DNA of 64,000 bases from Calothrix sp. NIES-4105 (GCF_002368415.1 NZ_AP018290.1:1925470-1989469); one strand, 5' to 3'; positions 26,793-35,713 are shown, counted from the first letter of the stretch. Notes: generated by a model from the letters alone, not told the origin. Translations and numbers: made by a program.

Positions 26793-27114
26793 ACTTCCAG
26801 TTATCCCCAAAGTTGGCGAGGTTTTCTTAGCGGTCGAATTAAGTGCTATAGAAAACATGACTGTGGCTGAAACTCTAAACTTGTTAGAGAATATGGGTTA
26901 CAACCCAACCCTACGTTATCGGCAATCGAAAGATGGAAGTATTTCCGTTTATGCTTTACTCAAGCACGAGCATGTAAACCCTGATATATTACAATCAGAT
27001 TACCTTGGGGAAGAACTTGATGCATTAGCAGAAGTAATTCAACCACCAGATGCGATTGTCTCACCTCGCGGAATTAGTAGCGTTAAAGTACCAACATTGA
27101 TGATAAGTGTTTAA
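26782..27114 (+). CDS. 110-aa protein, third gene of the dndE unit
   Basis: Starts at ATG-ATG inside the 3' end of the previous gene (MMLELPVIPKVGEVFLAVEL). The middle part (TVAETLNLLENMGYNPTLRY, GSISVYALLKHEHV) is mixed alpha/beta. Not recognised. The overlap with its neighbour suggests co-expression with dndE, so a Dnd-related role is possible. Confidence 0.55.
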   Translation: MMLELPVIPKVGEVFLAVELSAIENMTVAETLNLLENMGYNPTLRYRQSKDGSISVYALLKHEHVNPDILQSDYLGEELDALAEVIQPPDAIVSPRGISSVKVPTLMISV

Positions 27115-27131
27115 TTTTTCACAAAATTAAC

Positions 27132-27206
27132 ATGAACTGTGGACTGTATGAAATTTTGGATAAAATTAAAGCACAACCAGGAATGTATCTAGGGAAAGGG
27201 TTGTAG
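27132..27206 (+). pseudogene. Truncated 5' end of a small cyanobacterial gene
   Basis: ATG followed by 24 residues (MNCGLYEILDKIKAQPGMYL) and a stop that falls in a palindromic repeat. The motif KIKxxPGMYLG is the usual start of a longer cyanobacterial family of unknown function, so the rest has been lost to the repeat. Confidence 0.5.
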
Positions 27207-27271
27207 GTTGCGTTGAGGTATAGGGAGTATTTATGTTGGGTTCCTTTAGCCTCCACCCAACCTACTATAAG
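27204..27271. repeat. GTAGGTTG / CAACCTAC inverted repeat
   Basis: GTAGGTTGCGTTGAGG pairs with CCTCCACCCAACCTAC around a short core. It ends just before the convergent DGQHR gene. Related pieces occur at 56644-56676 and 59238-59272. Confidence 0.7.
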
Positions 27272-27274
27272 GTG

Positions 27275-28618
27275 TTAGAGTTCAGGAGTTTCTTCTTCCT
27301 CACTTTCTACATTTTCAGGAATGGGTCTACCTGACCAATCTATTGGTTCGAGTAAATTTGCTCTAAAATCCTCAATGGTATCACGATACTTCTGCTTCAA
27401 ATCTCTAATTCTGGTATCAATCCTTAGTCCCAAAGCGTGACTTATCATATCGGCAATTAATTTTCTTGACTCCTTACCAGCATCCGCGCGTTGTTTAATC
27501 GGGTTCCAGATCACATTTACCCAAGGCGCCTGATCTATATCCACGGGTATATGAGTCATAATAGCATCAATTGCATCTTCCATAGATTTACCTTGAACTC
27601 CTACTAATCTCAACACATCAGCTAGAATGTACTGACCAATAGGACGAGCAAAAACATTTCCTCCAGAAATTGATTTACCATTATTATCAAAAACAACTGC
27701 ACCATTAGCATCCGCGCGCTTACGTATATCTCCAGCTTTTTTCCAACCCCTAAGAACATCATCAAAACCTGGACATTTATGCAACCAATACATCCAAATA
27801 TTTTCTAGATACTTATAAAAATCATCTAAATCTTCATCAGATGGTCGAAACTGTTTAAATCTGGCATTAATCTCTAACCCACCATTATAAGCTCTAAGCA
27901 ATACTTCATTAGTATCATAAAATGTTGTTAAAGTCGCTATATAAGGCTCATGTTTTTTAGTTGGGGATATTTGTTTAGAACCTAAGTTACCCAAAACTAA
28001 TATTTTTAATGTGTCATTCTCTTTGATTAAACGACGGGAAACAATTGCCACTGCATCATCTTCATCAATGGCAATATTCATTCCTGAGCTAGTAGGTTTA
28101 GCTCGACGGTTTAGAGTCGAAAATAACCTTCGAGTTCTCTCAAGACCTTCTTTTGTATTCTCATGCTTTAAAATAATAACAGTAATTTCTTCTTTTCCTA
28201 GCTCAGGATTTTGTCTTAATGCTTCTTGAATTGACTTTAATCGGTGTTGACCATCCAAAGCATAATATATTTGGCTACCATCAAATCGCAATAAACCAAA
28301 TCCATAACTAGAACGGTTTGCCTTATCATCTATTAAATGATGCTCATCAACTTTTACGTGTGAAAACTCCGGTTCTCCCCCATATACTGCTACTACCAAG
28401 GCACCGTAAAATCTTTGTGGTGCATTTAAAAGGTAAGGAACCATTTCCTTTTGCACACGGTCTTGAATTTCTCTTTGAATTAATTCATCTAAATGTTGAT
28501 TCGCGTGAATTTCTTCTGCTAATCTACATTCACGTGAAACTTTACCCAACTTCATAACGGTGACATAGTAATCCCAGTCACCCATTTTTGCTTTTAATGC
28601 TGGTACATAATCTGCCAT
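27275..28618 (-). CDS. Second DGQHR-domain (DndB-like) protein
   Basis: 447 aa. The hallmark YALDGQHRLKSIQEAL is near residue 120. Other family blocks are RRLFSTLNRRAKPTSSGMNIAIDEDDAVAIVSRRL and GNVFARPIGQYILADVLRL. It differs clearly from the 531-aa DndB at 19615. Both have the Pro-Thr block after DGQHR that distinguishes Dnd-type proteins from unrelated DGQHR proteins. Two paralogues in one island suggest separate regulators or one effector. The long C-terminal region (IDTRIRDLKQKYRDTIEDFR) is helical. No neighbour reads into it; the start follows a 561-bp spacer. Confidence 0.8.
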   Translation of the reverse strand: MADYVPALKAKMGDWDYYVTVMKLGKVSRECRLAEEIHANQHLDELIQREIQDRVQKEMVPYLLNAPQRFYGALVVAVYGGEPEFSHVKVDEHHLIDDKANRSSYGFGLLRFDGSQIYYALDGQHRLKSIQEALRQNPELGKEEITVIILKHENTKEGLERTRRLFSTLNRRAKPTSSGMNIAIDEDDAVAIVSRRLIKENDTLKILVLGNLGSKQISPTKKHEPYIATLTTFYDTNEVLLRAYNGGLEINARFKQFRPSDEDLDDFYKYLENIWMYWLHKCPGFDDVLRGWKKAGDIRKRADANGAVVFDNNGKSISGGNVFARPIGQYILADVLRLVGVQGKSMEDAIDAIMTHIPVDIDQAPWVNVIWNPIKQRADAGKESRKLIADMISHALGLRIDTRIRDLKQKYRDTIEDFRANLLEPIDWSGRPIPENVESEEEETPEL

Positions 28619-29179
28619 GATAGTGCTTCCCTAATGAAATGATTTATCAAATTATTTATAAACTGTTTAGATTTCCAAGTTTTGGCGCCATTGCCAAACT
28701 GAGCGAGGTTATCATTTTCATGAAAACTCGCTATTTATTCTTCAACGCAACAACAACTTAATGTAATCACGGTTGAATTACTCCCTTCACACTCAAAGAA
28801 TACCGAGATGAACGAACCGCTGCATGACGCAAAGTACGCAAAGTAAGAATAATTTATAGGTAATCTTCTACCAGGAAGGGAGTAACTTATTTAAGTGGAT
28901 GGAAAATCTGGGCTATATTATTGAAAAAAATCTCAACTTTAACTTTTATAACAAACCCCAGAATAAATTGTCTGTAAATTTGCATTGCTTTACAGTAATT
29001 TTACATATTATGGTGCTTTTATGTGTTTTGTGAAGAGAGATGTATCTAAATATAATTACCTCGTCGCTGCGTGGCGCTACAAGTCTTATCGTTACGTCCA
29101 AATTCTTTCAAGGCGCCACACACCCTATGCTTTTTATTTGCCGTTTGCGTAAATCCTAATACTAAATTATTACTATAAT
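28619..29179. other. 561-bp spacer in the Dnd island
   Basis: No gene was found. It contains an inverted repeat TTACTCCCTTC / GAAGGGAGTAA (about 28778 and 28875) and a decayed copy of the GTGCGTGACGC element (29064-29130). The promoter of the 447-aa DGQHR gene should lie near its left end. Confidence 0.45.
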
Positions 29180-29755
29180 CTACTCAAATCTAACTCTGTT
29201 ATAAATGTCAGCAAGCGTTATTTGAAAAGGTATCGATTTTAGAGATAAAGTTTCATTTAAATCATCATATTCTGTAAACATCCAGCTTTTGCCGTCAGTT
29301 TTATGATATTGCTCAACATGTATAGTATATTGGTTTATTAAAATATATTCTTTAAAACTAGGGATGGTACGATAAGCAACAAACTTTTCGTCTTTATCAT
29401 AGCTTCTTGTAGATTCTGATAATACCTCAGCAATCATTAAAGGATTAGTTATTGTATCCCGGCGCCCTTCTAGTAATTGAAGCTCACCTTCTACTACCAT
29501 TACATCAGGATAAGTATTAATGCGTTTTTTGGGAATCCACAGTTTTTGGTCTGCAACAAAAGTTTCATATGGCTGTTTTAATGCTGAATTCAATGCACCG
29601 CTAAAGTTTAAAGCTATTCTATTGTGATTTGGCGTGCCACCTGTCATAAGAAGAATTTCACCATCAATGTACTCATGACGGTCTTGAGAATTAACTTCTA
29701 ATTCTAAATATTCGTCAAGAGTATAATATTCTTTTTTATCAGCTTGTGCAATCAT
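29180..29755 (-). CDS. Uma2-family putative endonuclease (DUF820)
   Basis: 191 aa from ATG at 29755 (MIAQADKKEYYTLDEYLEL). The PD-(D/E)xK-like core of the family is visible: HEYIDGEILLM, NTYPDVMVVEGEL, MIAEVLSEST. The family is hugely expanded in cyanobacteria and its substrate is unknown. A GTG at 29803 would extend it by 16 residues. It is divergent from the methyltransferase-like gene and may be a bystander in the island. Confidence 0.85.
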   Translation of the reverse strand: MIAQADKKEYYTLDEYLELEVNSQDRHEYIDGEILLMTGGTPNHNRIALNFSGALNSALKQPYETFVADQKLWIPKKRINTYPDVMVVEGELQLLEGRRDTITNPLMIAEVLSESTRSYDKDEKFVAYRTIPSFKEYILINQYTIHVEQYHKTDGKSWMFTEYDDLNETLSLKSIPFQITLADIYNRVRFE

Positions 29756-29841
29756 GTGGTTATTGTATTTAGTATTTGTAGTAGTAGGTGCGGCAAAAGC
29801 CACCTTACGTTTATTATAATTTTTTGTAATAATCGTGCGTG

Positions 29842-29869
29842 TAGAGACGCGATTTATCGCGTCTCTACA
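29842..29869. repeat. GAGACGCGAT palindrome, copy 2
   Basis: GTAGAGACGCGATT pairs with ATCGCGTCTCTAC almost without a loop; nearly identical to 17575-17602. Confidence 0.8.
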
Positions 29870-29990
29870 TTGTCAAATATAATACCAGAATCACGTTCAT
29901 GCGTCTTAATTATCAAGAAAGTTGAAGTTTTGCTCGAAATGACTGCAAAAAATATATATAGATAGTAGTCACCCCTTTACGCTTCTTCCT

Positions 29991-31448
29991 ATGACTGGGA
30001 GCTATATTGAAATTGAACGTCACCGTGCTGCGATACAGCGTGTTGATATATCACGTCCTGTGAAACTTGCCCTTGAGTGGAATATTCTTACTCCCAGCAA
30101 CAGTTTTTTTGACTACGGTTGTGGTCACGGTGGTGATGTTCAACGCACTACTAAGTTAGGGTATCAAAGTACTGGTTGGGATCCTTATTACTTCCCTAAT
30201 GAAACAATTGTTGCTGCGGATGTTGTCAATATTGGTTATGTTTTAAATGTTATTGAAGATACTACTGAACGCGCGGAAGCTCTTTCTAAAGCTTGGAGTC
30301 TTACGCAGAAAGTACTCGTTGTATCAGCACAAGTATTAGTTAATGCTCCAAGTCATCATCAAATATCTTACGGGGATGGTATAGTTACCCGTTTAAATAC
30401 GTTTCAGAAGTATTACGAGCAAGAAGAACTTAAAAAATATATAGATGATACATTAAATGTTGATGCTGTTCCCGTGGCATTAGGTGTTTATTTTGTCTTT
30501 CGCTCAGAAGAAGAAAAACAACATTTTAAAGCTATTAGATTCTTCTCACGTACTTCTACACCGCGCGTTCGCATTCCTACTAAGCGCTTTGAAGATTACC
30601 AAGAAATACTGCAACCGCTGATGGAGTTTTATACTCAACGTGGTAGATTACCTGTAAAAGGAGAATTAACAAATCAAGAACAGTTATTAATCGAGTTTAG
30701 TAACTTTAAGCGCGCGTTTGCCGTCATCCTCCAAGCAACTGATGAGGCTGAATGGGATGCTATCGCTTATCGTCGTTCGCTCGATATTCAAGTATACCTG
30801 GCATTAATGCAACTCGAAGGTAATCGTTCCCTTTACAAGCTACCACTAGAAATGCGCCAAGATATTAAAGCCTTTTTTGGTGACTACGAAGATGCTTGTG
30901 ATGTCGCTGACCGAAAATTATTTAGCTTGGGACAACCAGGAGTTGTGAAAACTGCGTGTGATAAAAGTAAAGTTGGTAAACGTACCCGCAGCGCGCTTTA
31001 TGTTCACGCTTCCGCACTCCAAGAACTCGACCCTTTATTACGAATATACGAAGGATGTGCAACCCGCTTTATTGGGCGTGTCGATGATGCCACTTTAATA
31101 AAGTTTTACATCGATGAACCGCGAATATCCTACCTATACTATCCAGATTTCGACACAGACCCACATCCAGCTTTAAAAGCAAGTATTAATATTGACCTAA
31201 AAACACTTAGAGTTACTCACTACGATTATTCAGATAGAGCAAACCCACCTGTTCTACACCGTAAAGAAACATTTGTTGTATCTACTTATCCTGATTATGA
31301 TAAATTCGCCAAGCTAACTCAGCAAGAAGTAGAGTTTGGGTTGCTCAAAAATAAAAACGAAATTGGCACGCGCGATGGTTGGTTAAACTGCCTAGCTGAA
31401 CATAATGTGGAAATTAAAGAGCATCAAGTATTACCTGGCAACGGATAG
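29991..31448 (+). CDS. Dnd-associated putative methyltransferase
   Basis: 485 aa. The N-terminal third has a SAM-binding-like FFDYGCGHGGDVQRTTKLGY and GWDPYYFPN, as in the family catalogued as DNA phosphorothioation-associated putative methyltransferase. The remaining two thirds are specific: QEILQPLMEFYTQRGRLP, ALYVHASALQELDPLLRIYE. An NPPY-type target motif of DNA adenine methylases is not seen, so the substrate is open. Its last codons lie in repeat copy 3. It is probably transcribed alone from the spacer shared with the Uma2 gene. Confidence 0.8.
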   Translation: MTGSYIEIERHRAAIQRVDISRPVKLALEWNILTPSNSFFDYGCGHGGDVQRTTKLGYQSTGWDPYYFPNETIVAADVVNIGYVLNVIEDTTERAEALSKAWSLTQKVLVVSAQVLVNAPSHHQISYGDGIVTRLNTFQKYYEQEELKKYIDDTLNVDAVPVALGVYFVFRSEEEKQHFKAIRFFSRTSTPRVRIPTKRFEDYQEILQPLMEFYTQRGRLPVKGELTNQEQLLIEFSNFKRAFAVILQATDEAEWDAIAYRRSLDIQVYLALMQLEGNRSLYKLPLEMRQDIKAFFGDYEDACDVADRKLFSLGQPGVVKTACDKSKVGKRTRSALYVHASALQELDPLLRIYEGCATRFIGRVDDATLIKFYIDEPRISYLYYPDFDTDPHPALKASINIDLKTLRVTHYDYSDRANPPVLHRKETFVVSTYPDYDKFAKLTQQEVEFGLLKNKNEIGTRDGWLNCLAEHNVEIKEHQVLPGNG

Positions 31449-31538
31449 AGCGGATGTAACGGATAAGCTATTTGTTATAAACAAAAACTTGTTATCTAAA
31501 ATCAACTATCCGTTACATCCTAGAGTCATCCGTTGCTA
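31437..31538. repeat. AACGGAT/ATCCGTT inverted repeat, copy 3
   Basis: GGCAACGGATAGAGCGGATG.AACGGAT faces ATCCGTTACATCC...CATCCGTTGC, with TTTGTTATAAACAAA between. It overlaps the 3' ends of two convergent genes, as copy 1 does. Confidence 0.8.
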
Positions 31539-31915
31539 ACTGACCGTTCGTATGTTTGTGAAATTTCTGATACTCTTTGTGACCATTGTTGCGCTTGGGA
31601 AGACGCCTGGGTTCGCGTCTCTAAATTGTCTGTTGAATCAGACCAAATTTTTTCCTTATCAAACAGCCAACATGTTAGAACACGTCCTAAATCAACTAGT
31701 TCTGCTGCTTGGTCAATATCATCCTTTTTGACCATATCTGGTACAGTCCACTCGATAAAATACCTGCTTTCTTTAGCAAGATTTAATATTGCTTGTTGTT
31801 GCGATGCGTCAGTAAACAAGGTTTGGATGGAAGCTAAGTTGGCGCCTAACTGTTGCAAGCGGGTAGATATATCATTACTTGTAAAGTTTTGTTGCTGTAA
31901 AGTGAAGTTCGTCAT
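31526..31915 (-). CDS. DUF5674 partner protein, copy 2
   Basis: 129 aa, helical (TRLQQLGANLASIQTLF, AAELVDLGRVLTCWLFDKEK, SSQAQQWSQRVSEISQTYE). It is the second gene of the pair and starts in an ATGA overlap with the DUF5674 gene. It resembles the 116-aa protein at 17996 only weakly, mostly in the C-terminal helix. Not recognised otherwise. Confidence 0.55.
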   Translation of the reverse strand: MTNFTLQQQNFTSNDISTRLQQLGANLASIQTLFTDASQQQAILNLAKESRYFIEWTVPDMVKKDDIDQAAELVDLGRVLTCWLFDKEKIWSDSTDNLETRTQASSQAQQWSQRVSEISQTYERSVSNG

Positions 31916-32244
31916 ACGCCACCTAAAAATTCTATAATAATCTGGCTAATTCTTTCTCTTATTCTAGGGTCAAGTACTTCCATTGAGCGATTTTGGCGAG
32001 GACGAAGGTTAACCATTGACTCGTAGCTAATTTTTTTGTCTATAATGCCAAAGCTGGCGCCCCAGATATTTTCTTGCTTGCTACCATCTTTTAACAATAC
32101 TTGTTCACAATCATAATGCATATCTCCCCCCCCAGCTAATACTCGCCGTTCAATATCAACTGCTGTTTTAATATAAAATCTATGCTCTTCAAGCATTTGC
32201 TCGATTTGTTCAGTGGTGGCAGAATTACGTAGCAACAGAATCAA
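31912..32244 (-). CDS. DUF5674-type protein, copy 2
   Basis: 110 aa. MILLLRNSATTEQIEQML, VDIERRVLAGGGDMHYDCE and SYESMVNLRPRQNRSMEV align along their full length with the protein at 17661. Both use a TTG start and both overlap a helical partner gene. The two pairs point in opposite directions, one inside and one at the right end of the island. Function unknown. Confidence 0.65.
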   Translation of the reverse strand: MILLLRNSATTEQIEQMLEEHRFYIKTAVDIERRVLAGGGDMHYDCEQVLLKDGSKQENIWGASFGIIDKKISYESMVNLRPRQNRSMEVLDPRIRERISQIIIEFLGGV

Positions 32245-32711
32245 TTGACTTCCCCTGTTTTAGTCGAAAATTATATGCAATATACACGTTGTTTGTTGTG
32301 TTACGGCACTATCAAATTATCTGGTAAGGTCATCAATTAGAAAAGATGTTTGGTAATACGTGATACCTATTTAATATAAAAAATTTTTACATTAGACCTG
32401 CACAGGCGCCTGCTTATAAGCTATTTTACAAAATGTTAATAGGTTGCCAACTGAACGTTCATACTTTTGTCGAGACGCGATTTAATCGCATCTCTACTGA
32501 GATATGTGTGTAAAACGAAAGGTCTTAACCTGGAACAATATTTTTGTATTATCCATTATTGCTTTACATTGTGTATGGTGTTTGCGTGAAATTACTTAAT
32601 ATGTATGGCAATATATTGTGGATTCTTTATAAATAACCGGGTACGGCGCCTATAGGTATGAAATAAGTTGGTTATCTAATAAAACTATTCTCGATAAAGG
32701 ATGTTGAAGTA
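32245..32711. other. 467-bp spacer at the right end of the Dnd island
   Basis: No gene found. It holds a variant of the GAGACGCGAT palindrome (32471-32497) and two GGCGCC sites. AAAGGATG before 32712 may serve as ribosome site for the transporter. Confidence 0.45.
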
Positions 32712-34235
32712 GTGAATGATATAAAAGCATTAACAAAAGTTTTTGGCAGTCGCAAGATGACTTCGCTGCTAATTCTCGGTTTCGCGTCGGGGTTGCCGTT
32801 ATTTTTAACAAGTCGTACTCTGCAGTTTTGGATGCAAGACGCGAAAATTGATATTGGGGTAATTACACTATTTGGCTTGGTGAGTTTGCCCTATTCATTA
32901 AAATTCTTATGGTCGCCTTTACTAGATAGATTTAATCTCCCATTTCTAGACGCGCGACGTGGATGGCTGTTGATAACTCAGGTTGGGTTAGTTTTGGCAA
33001 TTGTGGCGTTAGCATTCCAGCAACCTGCCCAAAATATCCAAGTTTTACAGTTTTTGGGAATAAATTGCTTAATTATCGCTTTTTTGAGCGCTACACAGGA
33101 TATTGCTGGTGATAGCTACCGTACAGATGTTTTAAACAAACTCGAATTAGAAGCTGGAGCATCGCTCTGGGTTTTAGGATATCGTTTGGCATTGTTTATC
33201 ACACTTTCCCTCGCACCAGTACTTGCCGATTTTATTCCTTGGAATGCAGTGTATCTTTTGATAGCGGCAATTATGGGTGTGGGGATAATAGCAACGTTAA
33301 TTGCTCCACCGATACGACGACGTGAGCAGCAAAATCATTCTTCGCTATCAATTAAAGATTTAGCTATCGTCGTTGTGATTATTGGTTTAATCGTCGGATT
33401 ATTATCTTGGGTGATGGGCGACCCTTGTTTGGATGCAGCGAAAAAATGTACGCCTTTTGAAGCACGTTTATTTCAGTTTTATTGGATACTAGCAGGTTTG
33501 TTAATTGGCTGGATTGCCTTGGCGGTTTTTTCACCTAAACCTCCAGTATCTCAACATGCAGAAGAAAAGGCGCCGCAATCTCTCCAAGATGCCCTAGTTT
33601 TACCGTTCCAAGAATTTTTTCACCGTTATGGATTAACTCAAGCGAGTTTAATATTAATATTTATTTTGTTATATAAGCTGGGTGACTCTCTAGTGGGAAT
33701 TACGGGTAACTTATTTTTACGCGAAATTAATTTTACTAAAGCTGAACTTGGCGCCATTCAAGGGGGAATGGGATTCATTGCTACCACTGTTGGTGTTCTT
33801 GTTGGTGGTGTTATCCTTTCAAAAATTGGTATCAATAGAGCGCTGTGGATATTTGGAATACTGCAATTACTTAGTAACCTTGGCTATTATGCTTTATCAC
33901 TTGTTGGCAGAAAGGACTTTACGCTTTTAATATTGGCGATTAACATTGAAAATTTCTGTGCTGGACTCGTTACTGTGGTGACTGTGGCGTATCTGATGAG
34001 CCTGTGTAATCACAACTTTACAACTACACAGTTCGCCTTGTTCTCTAGCTTGATGGCAATTAGCCGCGATATTCTCTCCGCACCTGCAGGACAATTAGCT
34101 AAGGCAACAGGTTGGTCTACATTTTTTCTGCTTACACTAGTTGCAGCATTGCCAGGATTGCTTCTACTACCTGTTATTGCCCCTTGGGAACACAAGCCAG
34201 TTTCAACAATGCCCAGACCCGGACTAGATGAATAA
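32712..34235 (+). CDS. AmpG-like MFS transporter
   Basis: 507 aa with about 12 or more membrane segments. The start SRKMTSLLILGFASGLPLFL, then LVSLPYSLKFLWSPLLDR and FLSATQDIAGDSYRTDVL, are typical of the AmpG muropeptide/solute transporter family. It would import anhydromuropeptides for wall recycling, but the substrate is not proven in cyanobacteria. The start is GTG. A two-helix protein follows after 19 bp and is probably co-transcribed. Confidence 0.83.
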   Translation: MNDIKALTKVFGSRKMTSLLILGFASGLPLFLTSRTLQFWMQDAKIDIGVITLFGLVSLPYSLKFLWSPLLDRFNLPFLDARRGWLLITQVGLVLAIVALAFQQPAQNIQVLQFLGINCLIIAFLSATQDIAGDSYRTDVLNKLELEAGASLWVLGYRLALFITLSLAPVLADFIPWNAVYLLIAAIMGVGIIATLIAPPIRRREQQNHSSLSIKDLAIVVVIIGLIVGLLSWVMGDPCLDAAKKCTPFEARLFQFYWILAGLLIGWIALAVFSPKPPVSQHAEEKAPQSLQDALVLPFQEFFHRYGLTQASLILIFILLYKLGDSLVGITGNLFLREINFTKAELGAIQGGMGFIATTVGVLVGGVILSKIGINRALWIFGILQLLSNLGYYALSLVGRKDFTLLILAINIENFCAGLVTVVTVAYLMSLCNHNFTTTQFALFSSLMAISRDILSAPAGQLAKATGWSTFFLLTLVAALPGLLLLPVIAPWEHKPVSTMPRPGLDE

Positions 34236-34254
34236 ATATAAGGAAATTTAATCT

Positions 34255-34671
34255 ATGGGGCAAAGAGTTATCGTTGTTATCTCCACAACCATCCTTTTTT
34301 TAACAGGTCTTTTACTTGGTTACGTCCTTTCGCAACTTGTTCTCGGACGTTTGGCACTTAACCTTGTTACTTTCCTAGGAACATTTAGCCTGATTGTGAT
34401 ATTTGCTACGCTCTACTACGTGCTATTTTGGGAGTTTCGCAGGCAGCAAACAGCACAACCAGCTATTAGCCGACCATTAAATCGCGAGTATAGCGCTGAT
34501 GAATTTGCACCCCCCATTGCTCAACTCAGAAACCAACTTGTTAATTTATTAGGAGGAGACAGCGAAGGCGCCGAGCGTCTTGTTGCTCAAGCACGTAAAA
34601 CTTATCCTAAGATGCCCGAACATTGGTATTGGGAAAGAGTTATTGCTGATGTGGAACGGGATAGACGGTAA
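34255..34671 (+). CDS. Two-helix membrane protein of unknown function
   Basis: 138 aa. Two N-terminal membrane segments (VIVVISTTILFLTGLLLGYV and LVTFLGTFSLIVIFATLYYV) are followed by a soluble tail with EGAERLVAQARKTYPKMPEHWYWE, a stretch often seen in cyanobacterial conserved proteins. It follows the AmpG-like gene closely. I cannot assign a function. Confidence 0.7.
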   Translation: MGQRVIVVISTTILFLTGLLLGYVLSQLVLGRLALNLVTFLGTFSLIVIFATLYYVLFWEFRRQQTAQPAISRPLNREYSADEFAPPIAQLRNQLVNLLGGDSEGAERLVAQARKTYPKMPEHWYWERVIADVERDRR

Positions 34672-34837
34672 AGTTTTTCTTGTAGGATAGGCATCTTGCT
34701 TGTCCTTGGTTCTGTCAATTGGACGGCTGGGGACAGCCGTTCCACAAGATGGGCTGTATTAGCGCTAAAATATATCAAGCACTGTTAATAATTCTTTAAC
34801 CTTTGCTTTCAGTAGATTAGTTTTTATAAATTGAATT

Positions 34838-35047
34838 ATGAGCATTATTCGTCAATACATCGCCCCTCTAATTGCCATTATCATTTTCTTCATTGCTTTG
34901 GCAGCTACCAGCGCACGTATCTTTTTACCATCTGATATGTTGGCGCCTGCTCCTGTTGATGGTGTGGGATTTAATACTGATAAGCTAGATGCTCAAAACG
35001 GTACGTTAGTTTCGATAAAGGCGCCCTTATTAATCGGTTCTAAATAG
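34838..35047 (+). CDS. 69-aa single-helix exported or membrane protein
   Basis: One hydrophobic segment (YIAPLIAIIIFFIALAATSA) is followed by about 40 polar residues (PAPVDGVGFNTDKLDAQNG). It could be anchored to the membrane with its tail outside. Not recognised. ATG is convincing; it stands alone between spacers. Confidence 0.55.
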   Translation: MSIIRQYIAPLIAIIIFFIALAATSARIFLPSDMLAPAPVDGVGFNTDKLDAQNGTLVSIKAPLLIGSK

Positions 35048-35166
35048 ATATATATCTAAGTAAATCCCGTAAAAGTTGGTATACATGAAGGAAACTTTAC
35101 CAAAGGTTATTTTTTTTCAGTGAAATTTTGTGTCAAATTGTACTTGGTGAGTTCCCGTAAACAACT

Positions 35167-35655
35167 TTGAATTCTTTTTTGATTCCATCGTATAAAATTC
35201 GTCGAGGCTCAACTCAAGATAGAGCATTACTGGTAAAGTTCATGCAAAGGACTTATCAAGATATTTTTCCAAGCCAAGATTTTTCGCATTTGTCAAGGAC
35301 TGTTGAGCAATATCTATCTAGTGATACACCTTTGTGGTGGGTAGATTTTACAGAAACTGAAACTTCTAGACAAGAGAATTCTCCTGTAGCTTGTCTTTGG
35401 ATGGGAAACGCTATCGACCAAATTACAGGTCAGCGTCATGCTAACTTATTTTTACTATATGTCGCCCCTGAACATCGGAAGAGAGGTGTAGGCAGGGCAT
35501 TAATGGAATATGCACAAACATGGGCAAGAGCGCGCGGAGACAAGCAAATTGGTTTACAAGTTTTTGCTTCAAACGTACCTGCCCTTAACTTATATAACCA
35601 ACTTGGTTTTCAAACACAATCTTTGTGGATGATAAAACCATTAAACGGAGAGTAG
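35167..35655 (+). CDS. GNAT-family N-acetyltransferase
   Basis: 162 aa. IRRGSTQDRALLVKFM opens the fold. The acetyl-CoA loop is in LYVAPEHRKRGVGRALMEYA, followed by GLQVFASNVPALNLYNQLGFQ, the standard C-terminal half. Substrate is unknown. No ATG is available near the start; TTG at 35167 is used, so the exact N terminus is uncertain. Confidence 0.88.
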   Translation: MNSFLIPSYKIRRGSTQDRALLVKFMQRTYQDIFPSQDFSHLSRTVEQYLSSDTPLWWVDFTETETSRQENSPVACLWMGNAIDQITGQRHANLFLLYVAPEHRKRGVGRALMEYAQTWARARGDKQIGLQVFASNVPALNLYNQLGFQTQSLWMIKPLNGE

Positions 35656-35713
35656 GGGCGGGTTTAGCTATATCCTGGTAAATAATCGGAAATTGAGGTG
35701 AACTCGCCCCTAC
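35652..35713. repeat. GTAGGGGCGGG / CGCCCCTAC inverted repeat, copy 1
   Basis: Arms GTAGGGGCG and CGCCCCTAC enclose TATATCCTGGTAAATAATCGG. A close copy with the same TGGTAAATAATCGGAAAT core is at 50586-50645. Confidence 0.8.
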
